From an uncultured Pseudoflavonifractor sp. (GTDB lineage: Bacteria; Bacillota; Clostridia; Oscillospirales; Oscillospiraceae), in contig CAJFTA010000007.1 of assembly GCA_904419835.1 (NCBI GenBank), forward strand, positions 1-51,954: a stretch of 51,954 bases of DNA, written 5' to 3'. Below the pieces are notes generated by a model that ran no database searches, was not told where the DNA came from, and saw only the letters and a program-made list of their open reading frames with translations. Shown here in pieces: positions 34,920 through 41,364 of the stretch (position 1 is the stretch's first letter; each line of letters starts with the position of its first letter). A program made the position numbers and the translations under genes.

Positions 34920-36079
34920 GACCCATCCGTGTCATGACCATTTTCGGCACCCGGCCTGAGGCCATCAAGATGGCCCCGCTGGTGCAGGAGCTCAGCCGCC
35001 GGGAGGGGATCGAATCCCTGTGCTGCGTCACCGCCCAGCACCGGCAGATGCTGGACTCCGTGCTGGAGATTTTCCGCCTGAAGCCAGACTATGACCTGAA
35101 CATTATGGAGCCCCGGCAGACCCTGTCCACCATCACCACCAAGTGCCTGCTGGGACTGGAGGAGGTGTTCCAGGACGCAAAGCCCGACCTGGTGCTGGTC
35201 CACGGCGACACCTCCACCACCTTTGCCGGGGCGCTGGCCGCCTTCTACCACCAGATTATGGTGGGTCACGTGGAGGCCGGCCTGCGCACCTGGGACAAAT
35301 ACTCCCCCTACCCCGAGGAGATGAACCGCACCCTTGTGGGGGACATTGCCGACCTCCATTTCTGCCCCACCTCCGCCAACCGGGCCAACCTGGCTGGCGA
35401 GGGGATTCAGGACGGGGTGTTTATCACCGGCAATACCGTCATTGACGCCCTCCAGACAACGGTTGTAAAAGACTATCACTTTGCAACTGAGCTGCTCAAC
35501 CACCTGGACTACGTAGGCAAAAAAATCATCCTGGTTACCTGTCACCGCCGGGAGAACTACGGCCGGCCCATGGCCAACATCATGACCGCCCTGCGCCGCA
35601 CAGCGGATACCCACGAGGACGTGGAACTGGTGTACCCGGTGCACCTGTCCCCGGTGGTGCGGGAGGCGGCTGCCAAGTATCTCTCCGGCCACCCCAGAAT
35701 TCATCTCATTGACCCCCTGGATGTGGAGGAGATGCACAACCTGATGGCCCGCTGCTACCTGGTCATGACCGACTCCGGCGGACTGCAGGAGGAGGCGCCC
35801 GCCTTGGGGCGTCCGGTGCTTGTTCTGCGCCGGGAGACCGAGCGGCCCGAGGCCGTGGAGGCGGGCACGGTAAAGATTGCGGGCACGGAGGAAGCGGATG
35901 TGTACCAGCTGGCCCATACCCTGCTGACCGATGCCAATGCCTACGGCGAGATGGCCCACGCGGTCAATCCCTACGGCGACGGCCAGGCCTGCCGCCGCAT
36001 TGCCGACGCCATTGAGTGGAAATTCGGCCTGCAGGAGCAGCCCCCGGAGGAATTTGGGGCTTTGAACGGCAGAATCTGA
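34916..36079 (+). CDS. wecB: UDP-N-acetylglucosamine 2-epimerase (non-hydrolysing)
   Basis: Interconverts UDP-GlcNAc and UDP-ManNAc in the cytosol for teichoic acid linkage units or other surface glycans. The 387-residue GT-B-fold protein starts with VMTIFGTRPEAIKMAPLVQEL, has VLVHGDTSTTFAGALAAFY and VEAGLRT near the middle of the N domain, VTCHRRENYG, and the C-domain nucleotide loop MTDSGGLQEEAPALGRPVLVLRRETERPE. It is translationally coupled to the transferase by an ATGA overlap. No downstream glycosyltransferase (TagA) is in the window. Confidence 0.95.
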   Translation: MRPIRVMTIFGTRPEAIKMAPLVQELSRREGIESLCCVTAQHRQMLDSVLEIFRLKPDYDLNIMEPRQTLSTITTKCLLGLEEVFQDAKPDLVLVHGDTSTTFAGALAAFYHQIMVGHVEAGLRTWDKYSPYPEEMNRTLVGDIADLHFCPTSANRANLAGEGIQDGVFITGNTVIDALQTTVVKDYHFATELLNHLDYVGKKIILVTCHRRENYGRPMANIMTALRRTADTHEDVELVYPVHLSPVVREAAAKYLSGHPRIHLIDPLDVEEMHNLMARCYLVMTDSGGLQEEAPALGRPVLVLRRETERPEAVEAGTVKIAGTEEADVYQLAHTLLTDANAYGEMAHAVNPYGDGQACRRIADAIEWKFGLQEQPPEEFGALNGRI

Positions 36080-36112
36080 ACGGCGGGGTAAATCCAATAT
36101 GGAGGTGGGGGA

Positions 36113-36889
36113 GTGGAAGAGAGAAACCGAACAATCTTTGTGGTGCTCATTGCCATTGTGATTGTGATCGCGGTGTTTTCCAGTTTCGGCCTCAATCTGT
36201 TTAGCCCAGCCGCTCCCGAAATTACCCTGCCCGCAGTCACCGAACCAGCAGAGGATGAGCAGGGGCAAGGGGGCCAGCCGGCGGACACGGATCGCTACGT
36301 CCGGGTGGAGGTGATGCCGGAGACGGTTCAGAGCGTGATCCGCACCATGGTTCCACTCCAGCCCGAGAGCTATTTCCGGACCATTACAGTAGAGACCTCC
36401 CTGGGAGACGGGGCCATGGGCGCCACGGTCAACCGGGTCTGGCAGGACGCCGGATGGACTCAGGTGGAGTCTACCTGGCCCGGCGGAACTGTGGAGCACA
36501 CCATTGCAGGCGACGGGACCGTCTACCGCTGGTACGGCGGCGACAGCACCTGGACCCAATGGGACGAGGGGGAGCGGGATATAAACATGGCCCAGCGGAT
36601 CCCAACATACGAGGATGTGCTGGCGCTGAATATAAAGTCCATTACCTCCACAGGATACGAGGAACGGAACGGGGAATCCTGCGTCTACGTGGAGACGGCG
36701 GAGAATGAGCTGGGCAACCGGGAGCGCTACTGGGTGTCGGTGTCCAACGGCCTGCTGATTGGCGCGGAGACCTGGTGCGGCGACGAGCTGGTGATGCGGA
36801 TGTCCTCCGAGCCGGTGGAGATGCCGGCGCCGGCGGGGACTGCGTTCATGCTCCCCGACGGCACTGCGCTCCATACCGTAGAGGCTTAA
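36113..36889 (+). CDS. Membrane-anchored protein of unknown function
   Basis: A 258-residue product that I do not recognise. It begins with a charged N terminus and a single hydrophobic segment (residues 8-25, TIFVVLIAIVIVIAVFSS). A Pro/Glu/Gln-rich linker follows to about 60, then a soluble domain rich in Trp, Tyr and beta-type sequence. This suggests an anchored extracytoplasmic domain. Parts of the domain (TVYRWYGGDSTWTQW, ESCVYVETAE, YWVSVSNGLLIGAETW) recall lipoprotein carrier or outer-wall-sensing folds, but no assignment is made. The start is GTG with GGAGG seven bases upstream. It ends only five bases before a converging gene, with no terminator between. Confidence 0.7.
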   Translation: MEERNRTIFVVLIAIVIVIAVFSSFGLNLFSPAAPEITLPAVTEPAEDEQGQGGQPADTDRYVRVEVMPETVQSVIRTMVPLQPESYFRTITVETSLGDGAMGATVNRVWQDAGWTQVESTWPGGTVEHTIAGDGTVYRWYGGDSTWTQWDEGERDINMAQRIPTYEDVLALNIKSITSTGYEERNGESCVYVETAENELGNRERYWVSVSNGLLIGAETWCGDELVMRMSSEPVEMPAPAGTAFMLPDGTALHTVEA

Positions 36890-36894
36890 TCGGA

Positions 36895-37203
36895 TTACTC
36901 GAGGCCCAGCAGGAGGAGCAGCCCCAGCGTGATCATCAGCTCCACGTCGTCGCCCTCCATGAAAAGAAAGAGGAGAATGAGCAGGAGGAGCACGTCCCCG
37001 CTGTCCAGTTGGTCCAGCTTGAGGCTTTTGAGCAGTGAGGCAAGGGCGCCTGCGGCTTTTTCCGCCTTGGGTACCGCCTCGCCGTTGGACGGAGGAGGGG
37101 ACTGGGGGCGGTGCGCCTCTGGCTCCGGCCGGCCGGCCGGCTGCCCATCCTCCTCTAAAATCCGGGTGTATCCTCCGGTGCCGGGGATATATCGGTTATA
37201 CAT
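36895..37203 (-). CDS. Conserved-looking unknown protein, hydrophobic C terminus
   Basis: A 102-residue product with no recognised family. The first 45 residues are polar and Pro-rich (RPEPEAHRPQSPPPSNG); after an Ala/Lys/Leu helix comes a very Leu-rich C terminus broken by acids: GDVLLLLILLFLFMEGDDVELMITLGLLLLLG. This might be one or two short membrane helices or a self-assembling amphipathic region. Its ATG overlaps the stop of the upstream leftward gene by eight bases, and GGGGG precedes it. The three leftward genes 36895-38032 look like one operon. Confidence 0.65.
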   Translation of the reverse strand: MYNRYIPGTGGYTRILEEDGQPAGRPEPEAHRPQSPPPSNGEAVPKAEKAAGALASLLKSLKLDQLDSGDVLLLLILLFLFMEGDDVELMITLGLLLLLGLE

Positions 37204-37708
37204 CCGTTTCGCCCCCTTCTTTTTTGAAGACCTGGAAGGCGACCCGGATGACCCGGGAGAGCTTGGCGATCTGAATGGCTTTTTCCAGCTTGGCCTGCCG
37301 CTCCTCCTTCAGAAAGGGCTTCAGGGCGCTGAGAAGGGCGGTGCGCCGGTCATCCTCGGCGCTGTACGCGGAAAAGAGCTGAAGAGCGATTTGGATCAGC
37401 TTAGGGTCCAGGCTGCCCAGGACGGAGAGAGGACTGTCCCCGCCGCCGCTCTGGCCCTCCGGACGGGACTGCCCGGTTAGACCGGAGAGCAGGGCGGCCA
37501 CGGCGTCCGAGTCCGGCGCCTGGCCGCCGGCGTCCCCGTCAGGGGCCCCATTTGGAGGCTGCTCTGCCGCCTGGTCATCCTGTCCGCTGCCCTGGGCGTC
37601 GCCTGCGGTATCTCCAGCGTCCGACAGGGAACGGGCAATGGACATAATTTGGCCCATAGCCTCTGGATTGCCCAGAATCGCATTCAGTTTATCCTCCAGA
37701 TCGGCCAT
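37196..37708 (-). CDS. Unknown acidic helical protein
   Basis: A 170-residue product, unrecognised. Residues 1-30 form a helix starting MADLEDKLNAILGNPEAMGQ. An acidic Gly/Asp/Gln-rich linker runs to about 95. The last 75 residues are predicted helical and basic (DPKLIQIALQLFSAYSAEDD, FLKEERQAKLEKAIQIAKL). Its first helix resembles segments of the next gene upstream (NLNDLMKSPEAAALL), hinting at paired or related proteins. It overlaps the downstream gene by eight bases, consistent with translational coupling. Function not assigned. Confidence 0.65.
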   Translation of the reverse strand: MADLEDKLNAILGNPEAMGQIMSIARSLSDAGDTAGDAQGSGQDDQAAEQPPNGAPDGDAGGQAPDSDAVAALLSGLTGQSRPEGQSGGGDSPLSVLGSLDPKLIQIALQLFSAYSAEDDRRTALLSALKPFLKEERQAKLEKAIQIAKLSRVIRVAFQVFKKEGGETDV

Positions 37709-37750
37709 GGCTCACCCTCCGTTCCCTGGGAAATCCAGCGGCTGTTCGGC

Positions 37751-38032
37751 TTACGTTCTGGGCAGGGTTCCGCTGATGCGCCCTACCACCTCGGCGCCCT
37801 CCTTGCTCTGCATCAGGTGTTCCACAATACCGGCGAGGGCTTTGGCATCGCCCTTCATGGCGGCGTCGGCGGCGCCCTTGAGGCCGCCGCCAGCCTGACG
37901 GTTGAGCATCTCCATCAGGGCTTTGGTGTCCGGGGAGCTCATAATGCGGGTCAGCGCCTCCTTGTTTTTGAGCAGCGCTGCGGCCTCAGGGGATTTCATC
38001 AGGTCGTTCAGGTTGGATTTGGGTGCAGCCAT
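37751..38032 (-). CDS. Unknown small helical protein
   Basis: A 93-residue product of unknown function, first gene of the leftward trio. It is predicted to be almost all helix with Ala/Lys/Met repeats (LNDLMKSPEAAALLKNKEAL, IMSSPDTKALMEMLNRQ). The start at ATG 38032 follows GGAGGG by eight bases; an upstream TTG would overlap that ribosome site. The neighbours are an anchored unknown protein (converging) and a phosphoesterase (divergent). Co-location with sigG 1.4 kb away is suggestive of a sporulation role but proves nothing. Confidence 0.65.
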   Translation of the reverse strand: MAAPKSNLNDLMKSPEAAALLKNKEALTRIMSSPDTKALMEMLNRQAGGGLKGAADAAMKGDAKALAGIVEHLMQSKEGAEVVGRISGTLPRT

Positions 38033-38118
38033 GGCGTATCCCTCCAATCAACATTGTATGTATGCAGCCCGTTGAACTTCACTCTCATTCTATGCCCGAC
38101 AGGGGAGATGGTGCATTG

Positions 38119-38592
38119 ATGAAACTGTTGGTTTTTTCCGATTCCCATGGGAATATTGAACACATGCGCCGGGCAGTGGAGCAGGAACGGCCGGATCAGA
38201 TTCTCCATCTGGGGGATGTGATGCGGGACGCGGTGGAGCTGTCCCGGTCCTATCCGAATATCCCCCTGGAGCTGGTGCCCGGCAACTGCGACTATGCCAC
38301 CGACGTGCCTGCCCAGAAAATTCTGTTTTTTGAGGGGCGCCGGATTCTCATGACCCACGGCCATATCTACCATGTCAAGCTGGGGATAGGTCAAGCGGTC
38401 AGGGCGGCCGTGGAGGCCAAAGTGGATATTCTCCTCTTCGGCCATACCCACGAGGCCTTCTGCTGTCAGCAGGACGGCCTGTGGGTTATGAATCCTGGAA
38501 CCATCCGAGGCGGCCTGGTGCCCACCTGCGGCGTCATCCGCCTGGAAGGGGATCACACATCATGTGAAATCATTGAGATTCCAAGGGGGTAA
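38119..38592 (+). CDS. YfcE-like metallophosphoesterase
   Basis: Small calcineurin-like phosphodiesterase of the YfcE/MJ0936 family; the natural substrate is generally unknown. The 157-residue product shows every metal-binding block in order: FSDSHGN (residue 7 onward), LHLGDV, GNCDY, THGHIY and FGHTHEA. The ATG is preceded by GGGGAG about 11 bases away. It is followed four bases later by coaX, and in many Clostridia this kind of gene follows rph/ham1 (nucleotide pool) genes, which are absent here. Confidence 0.92.
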   Translation: MKLLVFSDSHGNIEHMRRAVEQERPDQILHLGDVMRDAVELSRSYPNIPLELVPGNCDYATDVPAQKILFFEGRRILMTHGHIYHVKLGIGQAVRAAVEAKVDILLFGHTHEAFCCQQDGLWVMNPGTIRGGLVPTCGVIRLEGDHTSCEIIEIPRG

Positions 38593-38596
38593 AGCC

Positions 38597-39382
38597 ATGC
38601 TGCTTGCCATTGATGTGGGGAACACCAATATGGTGTTTGGTATTTACGAAGGGGACTGGCTGGTGAGCAGCTTCCGCCTGAAGACCGATGCCAGCCGAAC
38701 TGCGGATGAGATTGGCCTGCTGGCTACCCGGTATTTTGCGCAATTTGGCCTGGACGCCAACGGGGTGGAGGACGTGATCATCGCCTCGGTGGTGCCACCT
38801 GTCATGGGGGCTCTCACCGGCGCTGTCGCCAAATACTTCAGCCGCAGGCCTCTCATCATTGACGGCGGAGTGGATCCCGGCCTGCCCTACGCTGTGGGCG
38901 GAGATGAGCGGCTGGGCGCTGACCGGTCGGTGGCCTGCGTGGCCGCTCTGGAGAAGTACGGTGCGCCTCTGGTGGTGCTGGACTTCGGCACGGCCACCAC
39001 AGTGGACGCGGTCAGCCGGGAAGGGGCATACCTGGGCGGCTGCATCACGGCCGGCGTGCGTATCTCCACCGAGGCCCTGTTTCAGAAGACGGCAATGCTT
39101 CCGAACGTAGAACTTGCAATGCCTGACAAGGTATTAGGCTGTACAGCTGTGGGCCAGATTCAGGCGGGCGCCGTCATGGGATATATCGGCGCTATGGAGT
39201 ATCTCATCCGCCGCGCCAAGCGGGAGATGGGGTACCCGGAGCGGGAGATCAAGGTGGTGGCCACCGGCGGGCTGGCCCGGATGGTGGCAGACAACACGGA
39301 TATGATCGATCTGGTGGACGAGAGCCTGATTCTGGACGGCCTGCGCATTATCTATCGGCGCTGGCGGGCGGAAAAAGCATAA
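38597..39382 (+). CDS. coaX: Type III pantothenate kinase
   Basis: Phosphorylates pantothenate, the first committed step of coenzyme A synthesis; the type III enzyme is an ASKHA-fold protein not inhibited by CoA. The 261-residue product has the phosphate loop AIDVGNTNMVFGIYEGD, the LGADRSVACVAA motif, the DFGTATTVDAVSREG adenosine-side loop, and GGCITAGVRIS. The ATG follows GGGGG by seven bases. It ends at a strong bidirectional terminator shared with sigG. Confidence 0.96.
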   Translation: MLLAIDVGNTNMVFGIYEGDWLVSSFRLKTDASRTADEIGLLATRYFAQFGLDANGVEDVIIASVVPPVMGALTGAVAKYFSRRPLIIDGGVDPGLPYAVGGDERLGADRSVACVAALEKYGAPLVVLDFGTATTVDAVSREGAYLGGCITAGVRISTEALFQKTAMLPNVELAMPDKVLGCTAVGQIQAGAVMGYIGAMEYLIRRAKREMGYPEREIKVVATGGLARMVADNTDMIDLVDESLILDGLRIIYRRWRAEKA

Positions 39383-39388
39383 AAAGCA

Positions 39389-39415
39389 ACACGGGGGAGC
39401 ATTGCTCCCCCGTGT
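39389..39415. terminator. Bidirectional terminator between coaX and sigG
   Basis: A perfect 12-bp stem, ACACGGGGGAGC with GCTCCCCCGTGT, and a 3-base loop. CTGTTT follows on the plus strand and TTGCTTTTT (complement of 39379-39387) on the minus strand. Confidence 0.88.
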
Positions 39416-39419
39416 CTGT

Positions 39420-40190
39420 TTACAGGCTTTTTCTGATTTTCCAGATGGCGTTTTTCTCCAGGCGGGACACCTGGGCCTGGGAGATGCCGATCTCAGCGGA
39501 CACCTCCATCTGTGTCCTGCCCTCAAAAAAGCGGAGGCTGAGGATGTGCCGCTCCCGGTCGGAGAGGTGGGAGATGGCCTCCTTCAGGGCGATATGCTCC
39601 AGCCAGCTCTCATCGGTGTTTTTGCTGTCCTTTACCTGGTCCATGACGCAGATGGCGTCGCCGCCGTCGGAGTAGACCGGCTCATAGAGGGACACCGGAT
39701 CCATAATGGCGTCCATAGCGAAGACCACGTCCTCCCGCTTCAGCCCCAGTATTTTGGCGATCTCCTCCATGGTGGGCTCCCGCTGGTGCTCGGCCATAAA
39801 CTTCTCCTTGGCCTGGAGGATTTTATAGGCAGTGTCCCGCATGGAGCGGGAGACCCGCATGGAGCTGTTGTCCCGGAGGTAGCGCCGGATTTCGCCCACA
39901 ATCATGGGCACGCCGTAGGTTGAGAAGCGGACATCCAGGTCGGTGTTGAAGTTGTCGATGGCCTTGATGAGGCCGATGCAGCCCACCTGGAACAGGTCGT
40001 CCACGTTTTCGCCCCGGTTGCTGAACTTCTGAATGACGGACAGCACCAGCCGGAGGTTGCCGGCAATTAGCTCTTCCCGGGCGGCCATGTCTCCCTCTTT
40101 GGTCCGCTTGAGCAGGGCTACGGTCTCCTCGTTTTTCAGCACCTTGAGCCTGGACGTGTTTACCCCGCAGATTTCCACCTTTCCCTGCAA
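39420..40190 (-). CDS. sigG: RNA polymerase sporulation sigma factor sigma-G
   Basis: Directs late forespore transcription after engulfment. The 256-residue product carries the SigG-specific N terminus VEICGVNTSRLKVLKNEE, which serves in SpoIIAB/Gin control. Region 2 (GNLRLVLSVIQKFSNRGE, DLFQVGCIGLIKAIDNF), region 3 and region 4 (ISQAQVSRLEK) follow, closely resembling the Bacillus protein. The start appears to be TTG at 40190, with GGGGGG seven bases upstream; a GTG five codons in is the alternative but lacks a good site. A sigma-F/sigma-G-like promoter lies just upstream. It proves sporulation capacity in the organism's lineage, though sigE and the spoIIGA neighbours seen in Bacillus are absent here. 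Confidence 0.96.
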   Translation of the reverse strand: MQGKVEICGVNTSRLKVLKNEETVALLKRTKEGDMAAREELIAGNLRLVLSVIQKFSNRGENVDDLFQVGCIGLIKAIDNFNTDLDVRFSTYGVPMIVGEIRRYLRDNSSMRVSRSMRDTAYKILQAKEKFMAEHQREPTMEEIAKILGLKREDVVFAMDAIMDPVSLYEPVYSDGGDAICVMDQVKDSKNTDESWLEHIALKEAISHLSDRERHILSLRFFEGRTQMEVSAEIGISQAQVSRLEKNAIWKIRKSL

Positions 40191-40219
40191 GCCGATACCC
40201 CCCTGTAATGCGCTGATTA

Positions 40220-40248
40220 CAGTATCTCCCGGCCCGGTGGATTCATAC
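40220..40248 (-). promoter_or_regulatory. Possible forespore (sigma-F/sigma-G) promoter of sigG
   Basis: Read leftward: GTATG (40248-40244), 17 bases, GATACTG (40226-40220). The first matches the -35 GHATR and the second five of seven positions of CATNHTA. The predicted start is about 23 bases before the TTG start codon. The match is suggestive, not decisive. Confidence 0.4.
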
Positions 40249-40352
40249 GGGCTGGCAGGGGGGTATATTTTTTATCGTAGGACGGTTTTCCCTTGCTTTT
40301 GGCAAACGGAGGGAGGAAGCGGACGGCGCAAGTTAAGATAGAACGAAGATGG

Positions 40353-40398
40353 AACGCCTCCTGGAACAGAGCGAGCTCTGAACCAAGAGGCGTTTTTT
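40353..40398 (+). terminator. Orphan plus-strand terminator between sigG and the COG0523 gene
   Basis: AACGCCTC (40353-40360) pairs with GAGGCGTT (40387-40394), with an inner CAGAG/CTCTG stem, and six T residues at 40393-40398. Both neighbouring genes run on the minus strand, so this terminator serves no annotated plus-strand gene. It may end a short RNA or act weakly on the leftward transcript. Confidence 0.7.
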
Positions 40399-40415
40399 AT
40401 AAAACGGGAAGGGAA

Positions 40416-41342
40416 TTACCGCAGGTCCACAGGCGACTGGAAGCAGCGGCCGGCGGCCTCCAGCGTGATGGAGAAGATGCGTATGCCCACGCTGGAGATG
40501 ATGACCAGCTGGGTCTGGCCCAGGGCTTCCCCCCAGTCCTCTATCTGGCAGACCGTGCCCACCATACTGATATTCTTGGTGCCCTCGGTCGTGCGGCAGA
40601 AGCCCTTAACCCGGTAGGTGGAGGGGGCGATCTCCTCCAGAAACTGCCGGAGGGCCTGGGGCGTGACGGCCTCCTGGGTGGAGAGAGTGACGGTGACGGG
40701 GCGGCTGCTCTCCGTGTTGGAGCTCTCCTGGGGCGCGGCCTCCTCCTGAGGTCCGCCGGAGAGGATCTCCCGCAGGGAGACATTGGCATAGGTGGTGCGG
40801 TACAGGGCGGCGCTGGGATTGATTTCCCGGATGGACTGCTCCACCTGGGTCAGCTGCTCCTCAGTCACCAGATCCGCCTTGTTGAGAATCACCGCCCGGC
40901 TGTACTCCACCTGACGGCGGAGGGCCAGGAGGAGCTTGAGGTACTTGGGGAAGTAGAGGGCGTCCACCAGGCAGATGGCGCCGCAGTAGTCGTAGACCGC
41001 GCCGGAGAGGGTGGCGATCTGGTCCAGAATAGAGGAGATGCTGGAGGGATCGGCCAGGCCGGAGGCCTCCACAAACACATAGTCCAGGTTCCGCCCGGCC
41101 ATGTCGATCAAGGAGTCCACAAAGGAGTCCTTGATGCAGGCGCAGAAGATGGAGCCGTTGTTGAGCTCAATCATGCTGGCGCCGGGGATGTCGTGGCGGA
41201 TGAGGGCGCCGTCCACGCCGGTGCCGCTGAATTCGTTGACAATCAGGCCGATTTTCTCCTGGGAGAACTCCTGGAGCACGCGGTTGAGGAACGTGGTCTT
41301 GCCCGCGCCCAGGAAGCCGGTAAGAAGAACAAGCTTGCTCAT
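40416..41342 (-). CDS. COG0523 (CobW-type) G3E GTPase with altered metal motif
   Basis: P-loop GTPase of the family that includes metallochaperones for cobalt, zinc and nickel. The 308-residue product has Walker A GFLGAGKTT at 9-17, the switch/Walker B region VFVEASGLADPSS and the guanine motif NKAD. The family's usual C-x-C-C metal site after ELxNG is changed: residues 61-69 read NNGSIFCAC, so the first two cysteines are Ser64 and Phe66, and Cys67/Cys69 remain. A poorly conserved CobW C-terminal domain follows. It is the last gene of the leftward corrinoid-activation operon, 22 bases after the RACo-like gene. This context suggests work on corrinoid protein activation or cobalt delivery, by inference. 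Confidence 0.88.
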   Translation of the reverse strand: MSKLVLLTGFLGAGKTTFLNRVLQEFSQEKIGLIVNEFSGTGVDGALIRHDIPGASMIELNNGSIFCACIKDSFVDSLIDMAGRNLDYVFVEASGLADPSSISSILDQIATLSGAVYDYCGAICLVDALYFPKYLKLLLALRRQVEYSRAVILNKADLVTEEQLTQVEQSIREINPSAALYRTTYANVSLREILSGGPQEEAAPQESSNTESSRPVTVTLSTQEAVTPQALRQFLEEIAPSTYRVKGFCRTTEGTKNISMVGTVCQIEDWGEALGQTQLVIISSVGIRIFSITLEAAGRCFQSPVDLR

Positions 41343-41364
41343 ATCTCTACACCCTCCATGGCAG

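Noticed and set aside
38044..38098. Sporulation-like elements (GCATA, CATACAAT) on the minus strand before the unknown trio
   Set aside because: Spacing between the boxes does not suit sigma-F, -G, -E or -K, and the -10-like box would start transcription on the ribosome site.
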